64,000 nt of DNA. Origin: Seison nebaliae (lineage: Eukaryota > Rotifera > Pararotatoria > Seisonacea > Seisonidae). A program made the translations under genes and the position numbers. The stretch spans positions 39,276 to 103,275 of the forward strand of contig JALJEE010002539.1 of NCBI GenBank assembly GCA_023231475.1. Direction: 5' to 3'. Every line of letters starts with the position of its first letter. The first letter of the stretch is position 1. This document shows positions 25,209 through 35,070 of the stretch, piece after piece. The notes below the pieces were generated by a model. That model did no database searches and was not told the DNA's origin. It worked only from the letters and a program-made list of their open reading frames with translations.

Positions 25209-26782
25209 TTATTCACTTGGCCAGCAGACGTGTAGAAGTTCTTTGTAAATTTGTCCTTCAATTAATCTCTGTCCTCCGAACGACATTTGGAATAGATGGA
25301 TATCCATCAATTCCGCTTCATAGTCACGTAACAAAAATTTCGACGATTGATAAACGGCGAGCGGAATGTTTTTGATATTGCAATTCGCCATAACCGGTCG
25401 ACGTCGACTGATTTTCATGATGGTGAGATGTGGAACAAATTCATAATAATTTCCGCACATTCGTACATGCTGATCGATGAGTTTGTCGTATAAATCATGT
25501 CGGAATTGAGTAAAGAGTGGAGGGAAGATACATTCGACATAAAGAACTTTCGAATAGAAAGTGTTCAATTCACCAAATTTCATATTAATCGGTTTACTGA
25601 ATAATTCTTTATATTTCTCACTTCTACTTAACTTCTCATATTCCTCGTTCATCAATTGAAGGACTTGTTCCATTTCATGATCTTCAATTCGGAGTGTAAA
25701 CAAAGTAATATGAGCAGCTGATCTTGGAATGAAGAAATAGAGGAAATCCTTCGAACAATTCAATAGACATTCTTGAATTTTACTCAATTGTTCGTCCAAC
25801 TCGAAACTTCGAGGTGTAACAGCTAGAAAATGAGTCGGCGCATCATTTTTATCATTATCATAACCACCGGTTTTCACTTTTTCATATTTCTCTCCTTTCT
25901 CCTCAGTCGAGATTACTGTTGTTGTTGTTGATTTTGTTGTCCTATTAACAGGAATATCGATTGTTCTTCCTGTTTTATTTAATCGTTGATGAATTCGATT
26001 AATCGTCTTATCGAGACTAGTGACATTCTCACCAACGGAAGCGAAAACATTATCTAATCTCAGTCGTTTATCCCAAATTTTCTCATCATAATATTTGAAA
26101 TATTCGATGCGATGACGAGGTATTGCTAAGTCCCATTTCTCACATGACGCTATGTCTCCCCAATCGAACTCCCTAAACTTCTTTTCCACAATCCCAATAA
26201 ATCGATCTACATATCCTACACTCACTTCATTCAAATCGAAACCTAATTCCTGATTCCACATCAATCGTTGAATAACATCTTCCGATGTTCTCATCTTCTT
26301 CTTCCCAACTACTATATCATCATCAATCGTTTCTTGATCGATCTCTTCACTTTTTCTTATCACTTCTCCTGATTCTTTTCTCAACACATCATTTAATAAT
26401 TTTCCTAATTGGATTAATGGGCAATGTTGTGATGTTGATTGTTGATGATTATTTTTCGTCAATTCCATCAATTCCCGTTCACACTTACCACATAACTTCT
26501 TCGCCTCATTCTCCTTCATTCCTTTCATAGTGAGAGAGATTGTGGGAATTCGGTATTCTTCTACAAACAAAACGTTTAAAATTTTTTCAAAAATCAGAAA
26601 ATCAGTCAACTGTTCGATTCGATGACAATTTCTCGATTTCCATTTATTATTCGGAATTTGTCTGTTCCATTCTTCTCCGTCGAATGCTCGATACGATCAT
26701 CTTCATAAATATGTTTCAATCGTCGAACAATCGATGAAGCCCAAGTCGTCTTTCTATTCGTTTTTCCTGATTTTTCCGTCAT
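25209..26782 (-). CDS. LENG9-like protein: MJ1316 plus 2H phosphoesterase domains
   Basis: Reverse exons 26782-26611 and 26560-25209, with a 50-base phase-1 intron, give 507 residues. Residues about 190-260 follow the MJ1316 RNA cyclic-end recognition domain: VGYVDRFIGIVEKKFREFDW, then IPRHRIEYFKYYDEKIWDKRLRLDNVFAS. The C-terminal half is an AKAP7-type 2H phosphoesterase with THFLAV, then the first catalytic motif HITLFTL and the second HLTIMK, so both His-x-Thr pairs are intact. The same pair of domains occurs in LENG9, suggesting action on RNA 2',3'-cyclic phosphate ends. The N-terminal 130 residues have an RWD-like look (YRIPTISLTM then acidic helices) in place of the LENG9 CCCH finger; that part is tentative. 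Confidence 0.75.
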
Positions 26783-27084
26783 TCTCTTAAATAACACCAA
26801 TTTGAAATGTTCAGATCGACTCTCCTATACCTTCACCTTCCTTCCTCTCCTATATATACGTATACAAGGACAATTGAGTATTTCTTTCAAAATTTTTCCT
26901 TGCGCAACAATGAAATGTTGGGAAACTTTTCTCTTTACATATCGAAAGAAAATGTGATGAACGAAACCAAATTAGTTTTTCTTCCCACCAGAAAACAATA
27001 CTACTAACATCCTAGTAAATACTATCCACCGGAGCTAAAAAGTAAATTGTATAAATTAGTTTCTAATTTTCGTTATTAACAAGC
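26783..27084. other. Intergenic spacer
   Basis: About 300 bases upstream of the LENG9-like gene. A TATATATACGTATAC stretch lies near 26850-26864. It may be part of the promoter, but distance and context do not settle this. Confidence 0.35.
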
Positions 27085-27501
27085 TTAAACAATTTTCTCT
27101 CTTAAATTATTATTATTATTTATTATTAAAATTCCCGCCGAGAAAAAAAAATTTTTATCGTTTCCGACATCAATTAAGCGTTGTAACTCCGTAAGAGATA
27201 CTAGATCAATTGACAGAGATGATATCGGGTCGTATGACGAAATGAATTGTTTAAAGTCAGCGAGATAATCCATAATAGCGGATAGTATGAGAAAAGATGG
27301 AGTTGGAATGAAAGTAATATGTGTTCGAAATATATGATGACTGGAATTCGGTATCGGAAGTTTTCCCGAAAAAAAGAGGACTAGACGACAAAAGAGAATT
27401 GGAAATAGAAGTAGACCAACACTTGCGAAAAGTAACGAACGATTACATCTATGGAAACAGCAAACTATCCTCCTAATGAGCCGATTGTACGCCCGATCCA
27501 T
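27085..27501 (-). CDS. Hypothetical small membrane protein
   Basis: A 138-codon frame with an ATG start. Residues 1-18 are basic and Cys-containing, followed by a strong hydrophobic segment (about 23-45) that would make a single membrane helix. The rest is mixed, with a short Asn run near the end. No family is recognised. Amphipathic composition and length argue mildly for a real gene, but AT-rich DNA makes such frames by chance. Confidence 0.3.
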   Translation of the reverse strand: MDRAYNRLIRRIVCCFHRCNRSLLFASVGLLLFPILFCRLVLFFSGKLPIPNSSHHIFRTHITFIPTPSFLILSAIMDYLADFKQFISSYDPISSLSIDLVSLTELQRLIDVGNDKNFFFSAGILIINNNNNLREKIV

Positions 27502-28014
27502 TGACAGAAAATAATTATTTGAACATTTAAATAAATGACATTAATTTTTCAATACCACAAACGATATTTTTGTCGCGGCCAATTCGACACTCTATTCGGA
27601 CGTTAAACTATACATTAATTAATCAGTCTGGTACTTTATTTATAATTGTCATTCAAGGGCAGTTTCGTCATATTTTCATCTTCAGATTAATTTACCATCG
27701 AACATTTGAATGAGTATTTTGTTAGTATAGATATGGAAGAAAATTAAGAAAATAAACATCTCATGCTAGGGTTTCTCGTAAGGAGATGTTGTTTTGTGAC
27801 TTTCAATGGCATAAAATGAATTTATTGTAAAATAAAATGTCCATGTTCCATATTGTCCTAAATCATCAAAGAGATATATTAAGCTGAAAATTTAAATGAT
27901 CTTTATATTAATTTTGCTCCAAATTTTCTTCGAAATAAAATTTCTTTTCCATTTCCATCCATGTTCATGATACGTGGACATCAAGTGCGCGAATTTCTCG
28001 TTAAAAATTCATTA
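27502..28014. other. Intergenic spacer
   Basis: AT-rich, no ORF or repeat of note. Base composition changes to less AT-rich at about 28015, where the structured element begins. Confidence 0.45.
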
Positions 28015-28325
28015 TAGGTACAAACGTTTTTGGAAATATGCAATTGGTGAGCGTGTTTCAAGTCTATTGCCCTTAACAGGTTCGCAAGCTCTGGATCTTT
28101 TCCTCTTGTTGTGCCTGTTGAGGAGATCTTCTCTATCATTTGGGGTGATATGAGAAGATCGATAGTCTTGTGGAAGATTCAAAAGGGAAATGAGAGAAGT
28201 CATGTTTCTCTCATTTCCCCGTTTCACCAGGAGACGCAATTTCCATCAAGTGGAAGTAAATGTGCTTTATCTGCACATAACATGATCCCACGACGGAGCA
28301 GATTATGCACATTTAGCTACTAAAT
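28015..28325 (+). ncRNA. Candidate structured RNA with three 7-base-loop hairpins
   Basis: Three hairpins follow one another. H1 has arms 28125-28138 and 28146-28160, 14 pairs with one bulged T. H2 has arms 28185-28198 and 28206-28219, 14 perfect pairs. H3 has arms 28260-28265 and 28273-28278, 6 pairs. All three have 7-base loops. They can be enclosed by an interrupted stem: GCTC and GGATC at 28088-28097 with GATCC and GAGC at 28284-28299. The segment is less AT-rich than its surroundings. The overlapping frames on both strands (70-75 codons) look like shadows. I could not match it to RNase P, MRP, SRP, 7SK or U-RNAs. The strand is arbitrary because inverted repeats fold on both. Confidence 0.35.
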
Positions 28326-28369
28326 TATCATGGAAAAACTGATATATGACGTGGAATTCAAAAATTATT

Positions 28370-28705
28370 ATTGTAATATCCCAGAATACAATGTTATTTT
28401 GGTAACATCATGGAATACATTGAGATTCTGATAATATCATGGAATATTTTTGGATTTGAGTTATTTTAAGGTATATGTTTGGGATTCTGGTTATTTTATG
28501 GAATAATTTGGGATTCTAGTTATTTTATGGAATATGTTTGGGTTCTGATAATATCATATGTGATTATAGTAATATCATGGAACATAATGGGATTCTGATA
28601 ATATCATGGAATATAATGGTGGATAATTAAAATAATTTCGTAGAATATATTTGGATTCTAGTTGTTTAATGGAATAAAATGGGATTCTAGTTATTTTGTT
28701 GAAAA
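28370..28705. repeat. Minisatellite, diverged units of about 30 bases
   Basis: Roughly ten diverged units built from TATTTTATGGAATAT...GGGATTCTAG or the variant ATAATATCATGGAATA...GGGATTCTG. Two subfamilies (TTATTTTATGG and ATAATATCATGG) alternate, which suggests expansion in blocks. It lies between the structured element and the DRC11 gene, with no coding potential. Confidence 0.8.
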
Positions 28706-29046
28706 CGTTTGGATATTCGAATGATGTTTACTTATAATTGTAAATTTGAATTTTGATCTTGAATAAATTTTACTTTTATATTTTCATCTTAAATTTCGAT
28801 TCAGAAACAATTTTAAAATTAAAAATCGTTTAAAATATTAAAAATTAAAATCAGAGTATCAATCTCTTCAAATGGACATGAGCTAAACTTTCAAATTCTG
28901 GCCATTTTTTGGAAAGATCCGTAATAATTTATTTAGATGAAATTTGGGAATTTGAATGTTGTTTCGCTGGTAACGACGAGAATTTAAATGGAAAATATTC
29001 ATAAAACAATATAACTGAAACTGAGTTGTCAGATTGTTTCATAAAT

Positions 29047-31644
29047 ATGTCGCACGATGCATATAGTGCGCAATGGCATCAAGCGCAGCAGCAGGTGGTG
29101 GAGTTGTTGCAAGTGGAACTACCTCCAGTGGATCCACCACCCGAATTTGATCGAAATGCTGTTATGCACATGTTAGGTACGAGATTCATCAAATACATCA
29201 GAATCTTTAGTAAGTTAGAGGAATCTTATGATCAGATTGTTCATCCGCAGAAACGTCGTGTCATTCGACATGTGTTAGATGGAGTGATGGGAAGAATATT
29301 GGAACTGAAACATGAGATGTTGAATTTCGAACTATCTGAATATCATTATTTTGATGATATATTATCCGTCTTAAAATTAACTCCGGATGATGTGAAAATA
29401 CCAGTTCCGAAATATTTCGTTCTTGAACGACAGAAACCGTTAAAAGAGCGAGAAAAATTATTGGCTCAAGTTTTAGCGAAACTTCAATTGGATGAGATGC
29501 AAGAGGAGGCTGAAGCCGTCATGTCGACAGAAGACGCCGTACAATTAATTCAACGACATGAACGAGCTAGACAAGGTCGATTGAGAGCTCAATTCATGAG
29601 AGAACTGAAAATGCAAGAAGAACGAGAAAGGAAACATGGACAAGCGAAGAAGATGGGAAAGAATGAAGCGGCCCTCATGATTCAGAAAGTTTTCAAAAAA
29701 TACTTAGTTTGCCAACGAGTAAGAAAATGGAGACATGAAGAAGCCGTTTTCCTTCAAATGGAATTACCTAGTGATTCACAGAGTTCCGTCTTCTTTGAAA
29801 CGAAGAACTTGTTAGAAGAACGAGCAGAAGATCGACGAATAGTTCGAGAGAAACATGAAGGAGCATATCGTCAAGCTCTTTTGAATATTAAAGAGAAAAT
29901 TCGTGAACAAGAAGGATTTAGTATCCGCGAACGATTAGAAGATCAAATTCGACAATGGTTCATCGAATGTCGTGATGCGACTGGTCGATTTCCTGATTAT
30001 CCGGATGATAGTGAAGGCGGTTCAGAATTGTTGTTTAAGAAGAAAGATCCAGCAGAATTGCAAGCTGATTTGGATGATTTAGATAATAAGAAAGATAAGA
30101 AAGGAAAGAAACCGGAAAAGAAGGAAGTGAAGAAAGATAAAAAGAAAGATAAGAAAAAAGTGGATGAAGGATTTATGTTGAAGAAGTCGGATTTCCTTCC
30201 AACCGTCAACGACGGTTCGATAGAATATAAGGACGTATGGTATGGAAGAAGTGAAGAAATGAATTTCCGTCAGGAACATGACGCACAATTGATCTACGAA
30301 GAAAAGAGAAAAGAGATTGAAGAAGAAATCCGTTTACAAGTCGACGAATTGATGAGAGAAGAACTCACAAATTTGAAATGGGCAATTGATCGAGATAAAA
30401 GTTTCATTTTACCTTCTATTTATTAAGATTTATTTTGGTGAAAGGTAAAAGAAAAAAAAAGAAGAAGAAAAAGAAGAAGAAAGGTCGGAAGAAGAAAAAG
30501 GAAAAAGATTTGACACCAGATCGACCAATTGAGAGTCTCTATGAAGAAATGATTGAACAGAAAATCATAAAAAAACCGGACCCTGTCACTTTAACGGATT
30601 ATATTGGCGATTTCTCTTATCTCGGCACGAGTCTACGTCAAGTCAACATAGAACCAATGCCGTCGTTGTGGGATGTGAAAAATCTGGTTACCTTATACGG
30701 AATTTTACCATTAGGTTCGTCTTGCAACTATTTTGAAAATTCGAACCGATTTCGTTTCAGGAAGTGAAGAAATTCATAAGAAAGCTCCGTTGGTTAAATC
30801 GATTTTATTGGCCGGACCACATGGTACGGGGAAGAAAATGTTAGTGCACGCAATGTGCAATGAATTGGGCGCAAATCTTTTCGAATTGTCACCGGAAAAT
30901 ATATTTGATAAATATCCGGGGAAAGATGGATTGAAAATGTTGATGCATCTTGTATCGAAGGTGGGACGTAATCTTCAACCAACCGTCATATTGATAAATA
31001 ACTGCGATAAAATTTTCATGAAAAAAGTACCGAAAACAGATAAAACTGATCCGAAGCGATTGAAGAAAGTTCTCCCGAAATTCCTCAAAACTATTAAAGG
31101 TGATGATCGTTTGGTAGTTGTTGGTACAACGTCCACTCCATATAATGCACAAGTAAAACCGTTGTGCAAAGCGTTCGAACGGGCCATATTAATACCACGA
31201 CCAGACTATGCTTCTCGCTACAGTTCTCCATTTATTATTTATGATTCAATTTCTGATTTTTTAGAATTATGGAACGAATTAATAAAGAACCATGGTGGTG
31301 TTGTTGGAGACAAATTAGATTTAAGTTCATTAGCGAAAATTAGTGATGGTTATACGCCGGGTCAGATGATCACTGCAATTGAGGAAGTACTTACGGAGAG
31401 AAGATTGGAGAAGATGAAGAAAGAAGAATTGGAAGGAAAAGAATTCATTCCACCACTCTCAAAAATGGACCCGGTTTATGCCAACGAAGAGGAGGCTCTA
31501 CGAGTTAAACTTTGTTCTATTTCGACACAATTTATAATTCACTTCTAATAGAAATGGTTTGGTAAAACTCCGTTGGGCAAGAAAAGAGAACGAGCTGCGA
31601 ATGCTCAACTGTCAGATAAGAAAACGAAGAAAGCGAAGAGATAA
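29047..31644 (+). CDS. IQCA1: Dynein regulatory complex subunit 11 (IQ and AAA domains)
   Basis: DRC11/IQCA1 is part of the nexin-dynein regulatory complex of motile axonemes. Exons 29047-30400, 30445-30714, 30761-31503 and 31552-31644 (introns 44, 46 and 48 bases) give 819 residues; human IQCA1 is 822. Seen: [20 protein letters not shown] near the N-terminus, an IQ motif ([21 protein letters not shown]), a Lys-rich linker ending [18 protein letters not shown], then [20 protein letters not shown], and the AAA domain with Walker A GPHGTGKK and a degenerate Walker B (VILINNCDK). The exon joins are fixed by [17 protein letters not shown] and by the final [12 protein letters not shown]. The Met at 29047 is chosen because the frame further upstream begins only with TTG. 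Confidence 0.95.
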
Positions 31645-32020
31645 GGAAAAGAATTATTAAGGAAAAATTTTCGTCTGAAACTTTCATTTATAAACTCTTT
31701 AAAAAAAAATTAATTATTCCATTTTTATTTATTATTCTTATTATCTTTAAAATCGTTTTTGGATAAAAATATGAGAGAGATATTTTCAAGAAAAACTAAT
31801 AATTTTCTATTAGAATATCTCAACAGTTCTAAATGTGTCTTCTAAATGTGAGTGATTAGAATTAGAATTTTTCATTTTAAAATTATCGTTAGCATTTATC
31901 GGGTAAGAAATGTGAAGTTAAATGAAAGGTTTGAATGAAATGAGGAAAGAGTAAGGAGAAATGATAAATATTTAAAGGATTCCGAAATTTCTTTCCTCGA
32001 TGAGTTTATATTTGAGAAAT
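31645..32020. other. Convergent 3' intergenic region
   Basis: 376 AT-rich bases between two convergent genes (DRC11 forward, swiprosin reverse). Only 3' UTRs and polyadenylation sites are expected here. Confidence 0.5.
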
Positions 32021-32989
32021 TCAATCAGATTTGTCTATGAATAATTTCGCTTTCGCTTTGAAATCTTCTTTTCGTTGACGTCGTTCACGTTCCTTCTCCT
32101 TCTTCTCTAATTGTTCAGCTTTGATCTCCGCCTCAAATCGATTGGCCTCGACCTGTTTGTTAACCTGAAATTTGGAGGAAATATGAGATTGGTGAGGGAA
32201 ATGTGGAAAAATGACTTTGGCTTCAAAGAAATTTTTTGCGCCATTCACTCCTTCCTGTGTAACGTCGATACAAAAGATGTGGTTGTAAAGTTCAGTGAAC
32301 CCAGAATTCTGTCCCGCTTCGCCTTGTTGTGCTTTGTGGAAAATGAGAAGAAATTCCCGAAAATTGATTTTGTCGTCTCCATCCTCATCAACGTCCTTCA
32401 TCATTCGTTTGAGGCTGATATGAGTCTGGGGACAATTCATCTTTTCCATCAATGTTTTCAGTTCATGGAGAGATAGAGCTTTGTCGCCGTCCAGATCATA
32501 TTCTTTGAATGTAGCTTCCAGTTCACTAATTTGTTTGCGGGTGAACGTCTTGAATTCTGAGTATGGATTGAACACTCGATAGGTGGGCAAATCTACAATT
32601 GTATTATTAGGAGCGATTGACGAATCATCATCACTTGGTGATGTCGACGGTGAGATAATACCAGAAGACGATACGACACCTGACGTTATGTCAGTTCCAC
32701 CGTTTTCGGTGGTTGATGATGAGGAAGACGAGGAATTGTAAATACGATTATGATCATTCGATGACGTAATTGATATTCCACTCATTCTCGATATGACAAC
32801 TGGTTTATTTTTCTCTTCTTTATTATTCTCATCCAATTTCTCATTTATCCATTCATTATGATCATTATTCTTATTATCATCATTATTCGTTTTATTATTA
32901 ATATTATTAGAATTATTAGAATTATTAGAATTATTAGAATTCGTATCAAAATCATTCAATTGACAATCACTCGTCCTCAACATTATCAG

Positions 32990-33040
<51 letters not shown>

Positions 33041-33653
33041 TACATTTGCAGGGAGATTTGACGATTTGAGTTGATGGACAAAAGGAAATTTGGATTTCAT
33101 ATTCGATATTGCCGTCGTTGTAGTTCCAGTTGTGGAATTTTTTGTTACTGATATGGCAATAGTTGTGGGATTGGAAGAAAATGAATGAGAAATTAACGAA
33201 CTTGTCCCGTTTTCAGTATCGTTCTCCTTATCACATTCCGATCGTAATAATCGATATCGTAACAATTTCGCCAATTCTTCCGTCGGTTGACAACTGCTGA
33301 TGTCTTCAGCTTTCTCTTCTAGCTTGACGGGACGTTTTCGGTTCTGAAGGAACATATTCGTCGTGTCTGGTGCGAATAACGATTTCGTATTCACCAATTC
33401 AGAATCGGATGATTCGTCTATCAATGGCGTTGATGGTCGTTCGTTATTGGACGTACTATTCTTCGCATTCAATGTCGTAGTCGATTGAAGTAGTGTGGTG
33501 GATCGTTTCGAATGTTGCTGTTTAGTCGCTACTGAAATAAAAAGGAAAATAAGAAAATGAAAAGCAATATTGAAATTGAGTTTCGATTCAACTTTCCTTA
33601 TTATACGAGACAATTGTTACAATGTCGGAAAATGAAAAATATTGTTCGAACAT
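32021..33653 (-). CDS. EFHD: Swiprosin/EFHD calcium-binding protein, long N-terminus
   Basis: Swiprosins (EFHD1/2) bind calcium and actin; EFHD1 is mitochondrial. Reverse exons 33653-33593, 33531-32216 and 32164-32021 give 506 residues; the family is usually about 240. The C-terminal 190 residues match well: VFNPYSEFKTFTRKQI, EF-hand 1 with loop DLDGDKALSLHE, MNCPQTHISLKRM, EF-hand 2 with loop DEDGDDKINFRE and FLLIFHKAQ, then GVNGAKNFFEAK and a charged coiled coil. Both calcium loops have all ligands. The N-terminal 300 residues are Ser/Thr/Asn-rich with a long Asn run encoded by a TTA-complement repeat (32987-33041). The 51-base intron is a multiple of three and would be missed by ORF finding. 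The 5' exon is inferred from a phase-1 join. Confidence 0.9.
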
Positions 33654-34620
33654 CTAAATTATTATAAGGAATGACATTTCGAAATTATCCTTTCAAACAA
33701 CTTATATGGATTGATGGAGATATTTCCGAGCTTTAATCGAAAAGGAAACGTTCAAATTTCGATCATATTTTATTTATCAATCGTTTACTATTAATTTAAC
33801 TGACTTACCATCTCTAACTGATTTTACGAACGTCATTTATGAGGATAATGTTGGAGGAGAAGAAGAAGAAAAGAAGAATAATATGTCATCCACTTGTCAT
33901 TGTTCGATGTCAATCAACTTTTCTTTTCATTTCAAACCTTAATCAATTTATGAAAAGGAAAAAAACTAATCATAAATAAACAATGGAATGAGATTCAATT
34001 AAACTTCTTAATCGATTTCCTTCCACCACCCCAATTTTTCACATTCGAACGGGAAAACGGAGTGCAACTGAACGTCTCTCTGTCTCTCTTATCTCTCCCG
34101 AAAAAGACGTTGAGTAGAGAAAAGAAATTTCCTTTTCCAACAACAACATTTAGACAACAAATTTCATTCTTTCCCTCTTTCCTTTCCTGATTTGATGGCA
34201 CAGATCTATCTCCCTTCCATTTCGTGGAAGACAACGACAATCATGTTTCAATTCAATTTCCAATCTGTCCACCGCCACCACATCACGAGAAGATGAGAGG
34301 TTTTCTTTTTTGTCAAAGGAAAGATATTTAGGAGAAAGAAATGAACGACGTGAAAAACGAGAGACTTATCAGCAAGAACAAGTCATAACGAAGAGATTGA
34401 GAAGACAAAGGTGAATAGTTCATTCACTTTCCCATTCAATAAAATTCAACTATTCTACAAATAATTTTCTTTATCGACAATTCATCTCATTTAACAACTG
34501 ATCGACTTATATTCATACGATTATTCTTTCAATTCCACTGGAAATGAATATGGAATGCGACGGATTCATTCAATCAAACCGAATTGATTGATTGATATGT
34601 TATTAATCGATATCAATTCT
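33654..34620. other. Intergenic, nothing recognised
   Basis: Upstream of the swiprosin gene. The reverse frame 33995-34240 is Arg/Ser-rich without domain features and is not called. Confidence 0.45.
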
Positions 34621-35070
34621 CTAATAGTGAGGAGAAAAAAAAGTGAAACCTTTGTTGCTGTTGGAGGAGGGAGAGGAAGGTTGAGAAGGAGGTACTTTGA
34701 ATATTATCTTCCGTTTGTCATTGATTTGATTCTGAACGAACTTCGACTTAGCAACATTGAAAGAAGGCGATTGGAGATTCTGATCAGACACCTGTCGATA
34801 TTGATTATGATATTTACGATAACAAGAATTATAATTGACTTGGGCGGAGACGGGAGTGGAGGATTGTTTCGTCAGTTTCCTTTCGCTGTTGCTCGATAAA
34901 TTAGTTTGACTCCTCTTCGTCTGAAGTTTCTGTAAACGCTCTTCTTCCAATTGGAGGCATTGCTGAATGTGTTTGTCCCGTTCGGCCTCTTTTTCCGCTT
35001 GATTTATTTTTTCTCGTCGCTCTTCTAACAATGTTGAAAGTCGTTCGTCTTTGTTATTGATGTTCATCAT
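34621..35070 (-). CDS. Hypothetical charged coiled-coil protein or exon
   Basis: A 149-codon frame with an ATG pair at its start. Residues about 8-52 are a typical coiled coil (LSTLLEERREKINQAEKEAE and onward). The remainder is Gln/Ser/Asn-rich and ends in a Ser/Pro stretch. The last codons run into a GTTTCAC...T-rich stretch that may be a splice donor and intron, so this may be the first exon of a longer gene. No family recognised. Confidence 0.4.
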   Translation of the reverse strand: MMNINNKDERLSTLLEERREKINQAEKEAERDKHIQQCLQLEEERLQKLQTKRSQTNLSSNSERKLTKQSSTPVSAQVNYNSCYRKYHNQYRQVSDQNLQSPSFNVAKSKFVQNQINDKRKIIFKVPPSQPSSPSSNSNKGFTFFSPHY

